Part shown: in pieces, positions 37,730-45,806 of the stretch
Layout: each line of letters starts with the position of its first letter
How positions within the stretch are numbered: position 1 is the first letter of the stretch
NCBI GenBank assembly: GCA_019359315.1
Contig: JAHHHO010000014.1
Coordinates: 36,614 to 100,613, forward strand
Reading direction: 5' to 3'
DNA: 64,000 nucleotides
From: Myxacorys californica WJT36-NPBG1
GTDB taxonomy: Bacteria > Cyanobacteriota > Cyanobacteriia > Leptolyngbyales > Leptolyngbyaceae
The notes under the pieces: generated by a model
The model's database searches: none
What the model was told of the DNA's origin: nothing
Seen by the model: the letters and a program-made list of their open reading frames with translations, nothing else
Translations under genes and position numbers: made by a program

Positions 37730-39415
37730 CTACTGAGCCGCTCCTACTGAAGGCAATAATCGGTTTACAGAGCGTCTGAAGAAATCCCTACCTGAAGGAG
37801 CGAGATTGAAGGCTGATAGATTCAGCCCCGCAGAACGGGCAAGAGAGTTTGGTGCCAAGGAATAGTAGGGAGACAAAAGGGAGAAGTCTCTGTTTCTTAC
37901 TGTCAACGCTTGGGAAGGATTGAGCAGTAGAGGGTCTGTGTTGGCTCCAGTAGCAGCGCCAGAATGCAACTCTTTGCTGATCGCTCGCCATGCTCTGAGC
38001 GATCGGTAGGTTGTTCCGTTCCAATGAACTCTAAAGGTCCCGTCAGTATTCCAATAATAGTTGCCGTAAAAGTTCACGCTGGAGAACGGCTGATCGGCGG
38101 ACACTAATAACATTGGAGATCGAGCCAAAAAGATGTTATTGGCAAAGAACACGTTACTAATTGAACCACCTTGTACTTTAACTACCTGAGCTGCCCCCTG
38201 GTCCGTGATGACGGTATTGTGAAGAAAATATGCATTTTGTACACCGAATGGATTACGGCTATCTGACCAGACTGATATCCCTGCACTTGATCGGCTTCCG
38301 TCGTATGCCGAAATGTTATATCTAAACGTCAAGTTTTTTAACGGTGCTGCATTGGCATACTGTGCGATCAAAAAACCAGGTCCCTCGTTATGGTGCGAAT
38401 AGTTGAATTGCACAATACTGTTAACGGAACCGCCATCTAAATTAAAGCCGCCGCCATCCGCAACTGCCTTACCTCGGCTGTTATGATGCGACTCATTAAA
38501 TTGCATCAAAACATCCTTACAATCGTAGGCCCAAAGCCCCACTGGTCCGCCAGATGGACCGTTAGAAAGGCTTCCGTTACCGAAGGACTCGTTATGCTCC
38601 ATCACCAAGCCTTCAACTTGTCCAAAGACAGCGCCGTTTCCTGAAAAGGTTGTCGTCTTTGTCGGTATGCCTTTGTTATCGTAAACTCGGGACCGGGACA
38701 AGACAAAGTTGGAATGAGGCCAAGCAGTTCGCACAGCTGCTTTGGCGGGTGCGTACCCGTAGGACATAATTCCTGCATCCCCATTGTCATGGGCTTCGAT
38801 TTCGGTAAGCGTAACGTTAGCGAATCCTGCATAAGGAGACGCTTCATTCCATGAACCAATGGCGATTCCATTCGCTCCGAATTGGGATACCTCCACCCGC
38901 TCTATTTTGATGTAAGGAAGTTTAGTATTGCTTGCAAGATCCGTGTAGAAGCTGATGCCATTGGTCCGCAGAGTATAATTCGCATCTCCTCGGATGGTCA
39001 AATCACGAATCTCAAAACCCGCTGTGTTATACGCATAAATTCCATCGCTTTTTGATGCAACGATTGTTGCACGACCCTTACCGTAACTTCCGACTCGAAT
39101 GGGTTGAGCTGGACTTCCTCGGTCGGCACGATCAAAATAAATACTTCCAGGAAAGACCATTCCGCCTTCAAAGAAGAGGCAACTGCCCTTGTTGAAAGTG
39201 ACTTTATTGACCTTAGCGATCGATCGCCAGGCATTCTGAATAGAAAGCCCAGATGCATTATCGTTACCAGTACTACTCACGTAATAGGCAGTAACACACG
39301 CCTTGGCAGGTGCGCTGATCAGTGTCGTCTGGTTCGGTGTTTGAGCAAGAACAGGCACAGCGATGGCAATCACAAACGCCAACACAATCGCCATGACGCG
39401 AATGCGATTTCTCAT
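37730..39415 (-). CDS. secreted right-handed parallel beta-helix protein
   Basis: A 561-residue protein with a signal peptide (MRNRIRVMAIVLAFVIAIAV, cleavage near PVLAQ). The mature part opens with YYVSSTGNDNASGLSIQNAW, a start common in pectate-lyase-like/DUF1565 proteins, and continues in parallel beta-helix coils rich in N, G and aromatic residues (GIYAYNTAGFEIRDLTIRGD, FNYSHHNEGPGFLIAQYANA). Such proteins bind or cleave polysaccharides; the catalytic residues cannot be assigned. It is transcribed opposite to the attC-like site behind it and is the cargo between repeat B copy 2 and repeat A copy 2. Confidence 0.8.
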   Translation of the reverse strand: MRNRIRVMAIVLAFVIAIAVPVLAQTPNQTTLISAPAKACVTAYYVSSTGNDNASGLSIQNAWRSIAKVNKVTFNKGSCLFFEGGMVFPGSIYFDRADRGSPAQPIRVGSYGKGRATIVASKSDGIYAYNTAGFEIRDLTIRGDANYTLRTNGISFYTDLASNTKLPYIKIERVEVSQFGANGIAIGSWNEASPYAGFANVTLTEIEAHDNGDAGIMSYGYAPAKAAVRTAWPHSNFVLSRSRVYDNKGIPTKTTTFSGNGAVFGQVEGLVMEHNESFGNGSLSNGPSGGPVGLWAYDCKDVLMQFNESHHNSRGKAVADGGGFNLDGGSVNSIVQFNYSHHNEGPGFLIAQYANAAPLKNLTFRYNISAYDGSRSSAGISVWSDSRNPFGVQNAYFLHNTVITDQGAAQVVKVQGGSISNVFFANNIFLARSPMLLVSADQPFSSVNFYGNYYWNTDGTFRVHWNGTTYRSLRAWRAISKELHSGAATGANTDPLLLNPSQALTVRNRDFSLLSPYYSLAPNSLARSAGLNLSAFNLAPSGRDFFRRSVNRLLPSVGAAQ

Positions 39416-39568
39416 TCCGCTTCTCCAAAATCAGACAGGTTTAGATCCTCGCAGAGGTGATCCGTGAACTGGGACTATGCTAAAGCTTCTCAGATATCAA
39501 CATTGTCAACAGTCAGATGAATCGTTTGAGGAACAGTGTAATTATTGCAAGTTGCTTCCTGAGTCGCA

Positions 39569-39652
39569 AGCTAACATTGCATTGGTGCGGACGGAACAGA
39601 GGCTATCGGTAGGAGGTCAAGAATGACCTGCCGCACGATTTTTCCGTTAGGC
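39569..39652 (+). other. integron attC-like recombination site 2
   Basis: 84 bp, the same length as site 1. R'' is the imperfect AGCTAAC (39569-39575), followed by a 5-nt spacer. L'' contains GTGCGG and pairs with CCGCAC in L'. The variable region contains its own hairpin (AGGTCA/TGACCT, 39614-39629). A 5-nt spacer then precedes R' GTTAGGC (39646-39652). It shares GG[A/T]GCGGAC[T/G]GA with site 1 but otherwise differs from it outside R'. Base pairing is weaker than in site 1. Confidence 0.5.
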
Positions 39653-40007
39653 TTTGCTACTCAATTTTAAGTTTCACCGCGATCGCCTTTGCTAAACTCG
39701 AAAGCGTTTCCTTCGGAGTTGCGCTCTGCGCTAATCGCTCTATCCAACTTCAACGCGTTTCCTTCGGAGTTGCGCTCTGCGCTATCGCCTCTGTTAAGTT
39801 TCAAAGCGATTGGCTGTCCTAAACCCTGGCGCAATCAGGCAGCAAACTTGATCAAGCAAAGAAAACAGAATAAGCCTTCAGGCTTAAACTAGTAGATACC
39901 TTGAATGCACAACTTTCATGAGCATTAGTCTCACTCCCGACCAAGAACGTCTAATTCAAACCAAACTTCAGTCTGGCAAATATCGCTCCGCAGAAGAAGT
40001 GCTTGAA
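39644..40007. repeat. direct repeat A, copy 2
   Basis: It starts at the CCGTTAGGC core of attC-like site 2 and ends abruptly inside parD codon 30, where homology to copy 1 (36324-36747) stops. It contains two tandem dispersed-repeat units (39704-39738 and 39755-39788). Confidence 0.9.
39704..39788 (+). repeat. two tandem small dispersed repeats
   Basis: Units at 39704-39738 and 39755-39788 are the same as the one at 36457 except for one missing base in the second. They are separated by TCTATCCAACTTCAAC, so a local tandem duplication or repeated insertion occurred inside repeat A copy 2. Confidence 0.8.
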
Positions 40008-40013
40008 TTCTAG
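39918..40013 (+). pseudogene. parD: truncated parD copy
   Basis: The first 30 codons are the same as parD at 36658 (MSISLTPDQERLIQTKLQSG, KYRSAEEVLE), then F and a stop at 40011. No parE follows. It is a truncated duplicate produced with repeat A copy 2; the product would be a ribbon-helix-helix fragment, probably non-functional. Confidence 0.9.
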
Positions 40014-40117
40014 ACTACACTATTTCCGATTAAGTCTATTAGTCAGAGCAGAGCTGGGGGTTTACCTGATTAGATCAAAGGTCTGAACCTCGATGTAAGC
40101 ATCGTGGAGCAACCCAA

Positions 40118-40945
40118 CTACAGCATCTCTAGAGGTTGCGATCGTGCAGGCGGCGGAAATGCTTCATCCAACGCAGCCAAATCAGCTTGGCTCAACGTGA
40201 TATCTAACGCAGCATAATTCTCTTGAATGCGATCGCGCCGACTCGATTTTGGAATGACCACGACATTCTCTTGATGCAGGAGCCACGAGATCGCAACCTG
40301 AGCAGGAGTAACATTTAATCGAGAAATCGCACCCAATGCTTTGTTCTTCAATAATCGACCTTGCTCAATCGGGGAATACGCCATTACAGGAATGCCTTGC
40401 TGCCGACACCACGGCAACACATCCCACTCAATTCCACGTCGGCTGAGATTGTACAAAACTTGATCGGTTGCGGTGAGGTTGTGGTCGAACTGGCGAGCCT
40501 CTACTAAATCGTCTTGGTCAAAATTGCTCACGCCAAAGTCGCGAATCTTTCCAGATTGTCGAAGTTCGAGTAAGGCTTCAAAGGTTTCTGAGAGCGGGAC
40601 GGAGCCGCGCCAATGTAGCAGGTAAAGATCCAAGTAATCGGTTTTGAGGCGTTTGAGGCTACGATCGCACGCTTGAATCGTTCCGCGTCGCGTCGCATTG
40701 TGCGGATAAACTTTGCTGACCAAGAAGAGGCGCGATCTCTGCCCTTTGATCGCCTCTGCCACCACCTCTTCTGCTCCACCTTCACCATACATTTCAGCGG
40801 TATCAATCAGCGTCATGCCTAAGTCGATCCCAAATTTCAAGGCATCGATTTCTTGAGAGCGCTGTTTCGTGCGTTCTCCCATACCCCACGTTCCCTGACC
40901 GAGAACAGGCATTGTTGCGCCAGATGGAAGAGGGAGCGATCGCAT
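40118..40945 (-). CDS. aldo/keto reductase
   Basis: A 275-residue NADPH-dependent oxidoreductase with a TIM-barrel. The catalytic tetrad is visible: Asp and Tyr in LIDTAEMYGEGGAEE, Lys in FLVSKVYP and His in YLLHWRGSVP. The cofactor segment VIPKSSRRDRIQENYAAL is near the C-terminus. It is shorter than eukaryotic AKRs but usual for bacterial ones. The substrate is unknown. It lies 105 bp from the broken parD copy, on the other side of the accessory region's edge. Confidence 0.92.
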   Translation of the reverse strand: MRSLPLPSGATMPVLGQGTWGMGERTKQRSQEIDALKFGIDLGMTLIDTAEMYGEGGAEEVVAEAIKGQRSRLFLVSKVYPHNATRRGTIQACDRSLKRLKTDYLDLYLLHWRGSVPLSETFEALLELRQSGKIRDFGVSNFDQDDLVEARQFDHNLTATDQVLYNLSRRGIEWDVLPWCRQQGIPVMAYSPIEQGRLLKNKALGAISRLNVTPAQVAISWLLHQENVVVIPKSSRRDRIQENYAALDITLSQADLAALDEAFPPPARSQPLEML

Positions 40946-41200
40946 AGTTTATCTCCAGATTGCGCCTGAGTTAACGATAGAAGGAGTAGCCATCCACTAC
41001 CTCTAACTCTTGCAGGATTTGCTTGACTCTATTTTTCTGGCTCTTAATCGACGCTGACTTTGGCAAGAAACTAGCACAATATTGCGACCTATTCCGCAGT
41101 CTGCCCCACAGTAGTTTGACGTACGACCTCGGCTCAGTCGAAGAATTGTGGTTTAAGTGTGCTTTGATAGAGCAATCCACGACTAACCGCAGCAGTACTC

Positions 41201-41806
41201 ATGTCTACTCAGTCTGTGACGACAATTGTTCTTTGCCTAACCCCAGCTTTCCTTTGTTTCGGAGCAATGGCGCGGGCAGACGATGCAGACTTAGTGGTGT
41301 CAGCGCCGACCAAAGCCCCTTACGTGATTAAAGGGTCGACTGCCGCTGAGTTGCGATCGCAAATGAATCAGCTCGGCCCATTCAGTGCCAAGGAAAATCG
41401 TCGCTTTGATGCCAAAACTGATTCTAAACCCTTCGCCAATTTCACATTTGGCGGCAAGAAAGGCAAAAGCTGCAAGTTCAAAACCGTGAAAGTTACGGTT
41501 ACAACGCAGTTTACTGTGCCGCAGTGGACTCCTCCTGCGGGTGCTGATCCAGCCCTAGTTTCCAAATGGACAGCTTATTTGGCAAAGGTGCAGACCCACG
41601 AGGATGGTCATCAGCAGTTAAGCATTGATGCAGGCAAAGATTTGCTGGCAAAACTCAAAGCGCTACCGGAAGCGACTTCTTGCCCAGCGTTGTTAGAGTC
41701 AGCCAAGAAAGTGCAGCAGCAAGCCCAGGCGACATTGGATGCGAACCACGAAAAGTATGACACCAGCACAAAGCATGGCGAAACTCAGGGCGCAAAGTTC
41801 CCTTAA
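41201..41806 (+). CDS. DUF922 putative secreted zinc protease
   Basis: A 201-residue exported protein with a signal peptide (MSTQSVTTIVLCLTPAFLCF, cleavage near ARA-DD). The zinc-protease signature HEDGH (HExxH) lies in KVQTHEDGHQQLSI, and the C-terminal family motif N-H-E-K-Y-D-T-S-T-K-H-G is present, as in DUF922 proteins, which are predicted but not proven peptidases. Upstream VTVTTQFTVPQWTPPAGAD is also family-like. The gene is convergent with the minus-strand gene ending at 41824. Confidence 0.82.
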   Translation: MSTQSVTTIVLCLTPAFLCFGAMARADDADLVVSAPTKAPYVIKGSTAAELRSQMNQLGPFSAKENRRFDAKTDSKPFANFTFGGKKGKSCKFKTVKVTVTTQFTVPQWTPPAGADPALVSKWTAYLAKVQTHEDGHQQLSIDAGKDLLAKLKALPEATSCPALLESAKKVQQQAQATLDANHEKYDTSTKHGETQGAKFP

Positions 41807-41823
41807 GGGCTAACTTTGGAGGG

Positions 41824-43080
41824 CTAACTTTGGGGTAACCCTTGAGGCGGTGATTGAGGTCCGGTGAAACCTTCGCCATTGAGTTGCAAGGTGCCAGAGC
41901 CGCTTTCGTCCTCATCTTCCTTTTTGTCTGGCTTGGGAGGCTGAGGCGACGTAGAGAGCGGTTGAATGCCTGCGTTTTGGGGATCGGCAACGAGGTTTGT
42001 GAGGTTGACTGGCACTGGGGAAGCGGCGGACTGAGCGCTCACTATTCCTTGACTAGAAGCAATCTGGACAGGAGCCGTACTCGCGCTACCAGAAGCGGGA
42101 ACAACGCGCACTTGCAGCTCAGCAGGCGTACTGTAGTTGCCTTGTGTAATCATCCGGGCATAGACGCGATCGCTGACGCGGCTCCAGGGCGTGTTGCCCG
42201 ATGTAGCACGGACATTCTGGGTCACGAGCGCACGAGATAGCGATTCGTAGTTATTACCGTAACGCAGCAGTGTCTCGCGGGTTTGCTTCAGCGTCACAAC
42301 GGTTCTGCCAACGTCACCCAAACGGTTAAGGCTAGAATCCATCGACGGCAAGCCAGGAACCGTGCTGGAGAGTTGGCTCCAACTAGCATCAATTTGTTCT
42401 AAAAAGCTACGTCTGAGGCGCGGCTTGAAGTCTGGCAGTACAAGATCGACGATCGCTCGAAGTTCTGGGGTCATTTCCTCATACTTCATGCCCGCCTGCA
42501 AATTCCATGAGAGCACTTGCAGTTGCGGATGAGGCAGGTTTAACCCAACTGTGCGAGAGTTGAGCGCCACAATCACATCCGCCATTTTGCCCTTCAGTGG
42601 AGCCAGCAAATACCGATGTCCGGGCGGGCTAGACGCCGCATGTTTCATGCAAAACACGTTTACTGGAATGGCATAGTCACCCGGAGCCAGCAGAACAGTA
42701 CCGTCGCGGCTAGTGCGAATTTGCTGCCCGATGGGACGCAGATCGCCAGTGGCGCGAAAGGGTCTACCTGGAAGGGTAGCCACCGTAGGAAAAAGAGCTT
42801 GGGCACTTGAGACGATCGGGGCTTCTGTTTGTAAGGTTCGTCCCATTGCTTGTGTGATCTGGTCTGCGATCGCGCCCTTAATGATCCCTTCAACGGCGGG
42901 GACTCCTGGAATTCCAATGCTGGGGAGCCTGATGTTGAATTGCGCCAGTTTTAGCCCAGAAATAGGTGTCGAGCCGGAAGCAGGCGAGGCAGCAGCCCTA
43001 AATTGAGTCGAGCCGAATAAGATGAAGCCACAGCTTAGTAGAGACGCCCAGCGGCAGGTTTGGTGTATTTTTAGACGCAT
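41824..43080 (-). CDS. secreted protein of unknown function
   Basis: A 418-residue exported protein with a signal peptide ending near FRAAASPAS. The middle holds VLLAPGDYAIPVNVFCMKHA and KGKMADVIVALNSRTVGLNL, which read like a conserved periplasmic fold, and the C-terminus is a Pro/Ser/Gln-rich tail after residue 340. I do not recognise a family. It is convergent, with an 18-bp gap, with the DUF922 protein; no operon partner. Confidence 0.7.
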   Translation of the reverse strand: MRLKIHQTCRWASLLSCGFILFGSTQFRAAASPASGSTPISGLKLAQFNIRLPSIGIPGVPAVEGIIKGAIADQITQAMGRTLQTEAPIVSSAQALFPTVATLPGRPFRATGDLRPIGQQIRTSRDGTVLLAPGDYAIPVNVFCMKHAASSPPGHRYLLAPLKGKMADVIVALNSRTVGLNLPHPQLQVLSWNLQAGMKYEEMTPELRAIVDLVLPDFKPRLRRSFLEQIDASWSQLSSTVPGLPSMDSSLNRLGDVGRTVVTLKQTRETLLRYGNNYESLSRALVTQNVRATSGNTPWSRVSDRVYARMITQGNYSTPAELQVRVVPASGSASTAPVQIASSQGIVSAQSAASPVPVNLTNLVADPQNAGIQPLSTSPQPPKPDKKEDEDESGSGTLQLNGEGFTGPQSPPQGLPQS

Positions 43081-43354
43081 GGGTTGACCTCAATCACTAT
43101 CACTCCAGTATCAGCATAGTCAAGGCAGCAACTTTTTTGACATTTGTTTTCTAGGATAATCTTCAGGGGGGTTGGCTACTTAAGCTAGGAAGATGTCTCT
43201 CTGACTTCGGCTAACTCATCCCAAAATTCTCTTTGTACTTTAATTAGCCCTCACAATTGTTCTACCTCAGCTCGTAGTCAACAGTGCCTCTGATGTGGGA
43301 ATTTATCACTTGAAGATAACTGTCTAAACTGCCCTCTCATTTAACTGAACTCTA
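43081..43354. other. intergenic region before the pirin gene
   Basis: About 270 bp between divergent genes (the secreted unknown on the minus strand and pirin on the plus strand). It contains no gene, no repeat and no motif I can name; it should hold both promoters. Confidence 0.4.
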
Positions 43355-44248
43355 ATGGATAGTATTCAGCATCTCATTGAACCGCATGTCCAAGATCTAG
43401 GAGGATTCCAAGCCCGTCGGCTCCTTCCCTCAGATATGTTGACCTTGGTTGGTCCCTTCATCTTTTTTGATCATCTCGGTCCTGCTGTGTTTCCACCAGG
43501 CAAAGGTGTAGATGTCAGACCGCACCCACATATTAATTTAGCCACAGTGACCTATCTGTTTGAAGGCGCGTTGCTGCATCGAGACAGTGTGGGCAGCAAT
43601 CAGGAAATTCGTCCGGGTGCCGTGAACTGGATGACGGCAGGACGAGGGATTGTCCACTCTGAGCGCACTCCTGACCATGAGCGCAGCAAAGAAGCCACAT
43701 TGCATGGAATCCAGACTTGGGTGGCCCTTCCTGATGAGCATGAGGAAACAGAACCTTGGTTCCGGCATCATCCTGCCACTGATTTACCCGCTTGGGAAGA
43801 GGCGGGAGTAGCCATCACCCTGATTGCGGGAAAAGCATATGGTCGTCAGTCTCCAGTGCAGACCTTTTCACCTATGATTTACCTGGACGTACAGTTCTCT
43901 GCTGGTACGCACCTTACCTTACCGGGTGACTACCCAGAGCAGGCCGTTTACAGCGTGACCGAAGGACTACAGATCAACGATGCCCCTCTGGAGCAGCATC
44001 GGTTAGCGGTTCTGGGATCAGGTGCATCGGTAGACATTTCTGCCGATCGCTCGGCTCGTTGTATTGTGGTCGGAGGTGAACCTGTGGGAGAGCGGCACAA
44101 GTGGTGGAATTTTGTTTCCAGTCGCTTAGAACGCATTGAGCAAGCGAAGCGGGATTGGCAGGAAGGGCGGTTCGGGCAGGTTCCTCAAGAAACAGAATTT
44201 ATACCATTGCCTGAGGAACCGAACCGCAAACGAGAACAGCCGCTATAG
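43355..44248 (+). CDS. pirin family protein
   Basis: A 297-residue bicupin. The N-terminal cupin carries the metal-binding residues RPHPHINLATVTYLFEG and the conserved GAVNWMTAGRGIVHSERTP. A C-terminal cupin (about 150-245) follows. Bacterial pirins are Fe-dependent and some act as quercetinases; the role here is unknown. It lies 63 bp upstream of the peptidase E gene on the same strand and probably shares its transcript. Confidence 0.93.
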   Translation: MDSIQHLIEPHVQDLGGFQARRLLPSDMLTLVGPFIFFDHLGPAVFPPGKGVDVRPHPHINLATVTYLFEGALLHRDSVGSNQEIRPGAVNWMTAGRGIVHSERTPDHERSKEATLHGIQTWVALPDEHEETEPWFRHHPATDLPAWEEAGVAITLIAGKAYGRQSPVQTFSPMIYLDVQFSAGTHLTLPGDYPEQAVYSVTEGLQINDAPLEQHRLAVLGSGASVDISADRSARCIVVGGEPVGERHKWWNFVSSRLERIEQAKRDWQEGRFGQVPQETEFIPLPEEPNRKREQPL

Positions 44249-44311
44249 GACGACTGAGTGCCACTCATCCGATCACTCAACTAAATCGAGCACCGAACAC
44301 AAGGAGAAGAA

Positions 44312-45046
44312 ATGTCCCATAATCTGCTCCTACTCAGTAACTCCAAGATTCACGGGAAGGGTTACTTGGAGCACGCAATGGATGCGATCGTAGAGTTTCT
44401 GGACGGATGCCACGTCCTCCACTTTGTCCCCTATGCCCAAACTGAGTACGAAGCGTATACACAACGTGTTCGCACCGCGCTGCAACCCTTGGGCGTCGAA
44501 GTCATTGGCTTAAACGCCGGGTCAAATCCACGGGAAGTTGTGAAAGAGGCCGAGGTGCTATTTGTAGGAGGTGGCAACACGTTTCGTCTCCTCAGAAGTG
44601 TGCAGCAGTTGGGTCTTGTGGAATTAGTCCGGCAGCGAGTATTGGCGGGGGAGTTGTCTTACATGGGTTCCAGCGCTGGAACCAACCATGCGTGTCCCAC
44701 TATCCGTACCACGAATGACATGCCGATTGTACAGCCGGTTTCTTTCGAAGCATTTGGGTTAGTTCCGTTTCAGATCAACCCGCATTATCAAGATGCAGAT
44801 CCGCGCTCGACTCATATGGGCGAGACCCGCGAGGAGCGCATCTGCCAGTTCCTTGAAGAAAATGATGTGCCAGTGCTAGCGATGCGGGAAGGCGCGTGGC
44901 TTCGCCGTCAAGGTAGTAAGTTAATCCTCCAAGGGCAAACCGGGGCACTCCTCTTCCAGCGAGGAACCGAGCCAACGCCTTATGAAGAAGAAGCCGACCT
45001 CTCATTTCTTCTCAACCTGCCCACTCAGTTCGACACTTCCTTGTAA
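44312..45046 (+). CDS. pepE: dipeptidase E (peptidase family S51)
   Basis: A 244-residue cytosolic serine peptidase that in enterobacteria cleaves Asp-X dipeptides. The nucleophile Ser is in YMGSSAGTNHACPTIRTTND, preceded by LFVGGGNTFRLLRSVQQLGL; the C-terminal PFQINPHYQDADP carries the conserved NPHY. AAGGAG lies 8 nt upstream of the ATG. Length is slightly above the usual 229-235. Confidence 0.93.
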   Translation: MSHNLLLLSNSKIHGKGYLEHAMDAIVEFLDGCHVLHFVPYAQTEYEAYTQRVRTALQPLGVEVIGLNAGSNPREVVKEAEVLFVGGGNTFRLLRSVQQLGLVELVRQRVLAGELSYMGSSAGTNHACPTIRTTNDMPIVQPVSFEAFGLVPFQINPHYQDADPRSTHMGETREERICQFLEENDVPVLAMREGAWLRRQGSKLILQGQTGALLFQRGTEPTPYEEEADLSFLLNLPTQFDTSL

Positions 45047-45127
45047 TGTTTGCAGTTGGCTGTCAACTCGCCCAGCAGCACCACAGGCAGTACCGTAAAA
45101 TCTCTCTCCCTCTCAAATTCGCCTAAC

Positions 45128-45215
45128 ACTGCAAGACCAACATTGAGAGGAATTGAAGCGATAAGTCTGATTCGGAAAGATCAAGTAGAAGGAATTGAAC
45201 ACGCGAATCGTGTAT
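45128..45215 (+). pseudogene. remnant resembling the C-terminus of an IS6-type transposase
   Basis: A frame that reads T-A-R-P-T-L-R-G-I-E-A-I-S-L-I-R-K-D-Q-V, like the end of IS6-family transposases (GIEAMHMIRKGQV pattern). The catalytic part is absent. It runs directly into a different transposase remnant. Confidence 0.4.
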
Positions 45216-45484
45216 CTCAAGCAAGGTTCATCGAAGCAATCTTTAGAGCGAGTGCTTATATGTTTGAGCTTTACTGGAACGTTACATGTTTTACGTCGAG
45301 CAGTGGCTAAATTTCAAATTCCATCCGCTGATGTGCATCCCCTTTTCAGAGTTGGTTGAGGCGTGAGATTCTTGATGCTCAAATTCCATCGCCGCAAGGC
45401 AGAGTCAATCCGAGAGTGGTCAAAAAGCCCAGGTCAAAGTTTCCGGCCAAAAAGCGACATCATCTCGATCAGGGCACTCAATGA
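45207..45484 (+). pseudogene. remnant of a different transposase C-terminus, frameshifted
   Basis: Frame 1 from about 45207 reads RIVYLKQGSSKQSLERVLIC, LSFTGTLHVLRRAVAKF, and stops near 45350. The next frame reads FQSWLRREILDAQIPSPQGR, VNPRVVKKPRSKF and stops at 45484. These are typical of the C-terminal end of IS4-type transposases (LSFTGTL and R-V-N-P-R-V-V-K). A frameshift near 45345 separates them. Confidence 0.45.
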
Positions 45485-45491
45485 CCGCAAC

Positions 45492-45713
45492 TTACTTTTG
45501 CGATTTCCAACTCTGCTTAAGGCTTAACCGAGAAGTATTGTTCCAGTGACACCCAGTTCGCAGCAGATAAAAGATGGCATTTAATGCCTGTCGATTCTCC
45601 ATTCTCGGTCGTCCTCCTTTCGGTTTCGGACGCTCTGCTGGAATCACATGCTTAGCTCGCTCCCAAACTTCATCCGGCAGGAGAAATTGCGGGTCAATTT
45701 CTGTGCAGGACAT
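45492..45713 (-). pseudogene. N-terminal fragment of an IS5-type transposase
   Basis: Seventy-three codons. LPDEVWERAKHVIPAERPKP, KGGRPRMENRQALNAIFYLL and RTGCHW are the DUF4096-type N-terminus of IS5-family transposases. After RTGCHW the frame diverges and ends, so the DDE catalytic core is lost. Inverted repeats were not found. Confidence 0.8.
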
Positions 45714-45806
45714 GACTAATCATGGGCTGAAACAGATTGTAGTTGAGTATCTCATAGATTCAGAGGTTTTCGGATAGACTCTAAATGCTGTTATCCGATC
45801 GTTCGT

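Noticed and set aside
40971..41180. 69-codon minus-strand frame between the aldo/keto reductase and DUF922 genes
   Set aside because: No family-like sequence, and it occupies the likely promoter region of the two flanking divergent genes.
45050..45310. 86-codon frame as an intact gene
   Set aside because: Its middle matches transposase tails and its end lies in a second transposase remnant in another frame, so it is treated as remnants.
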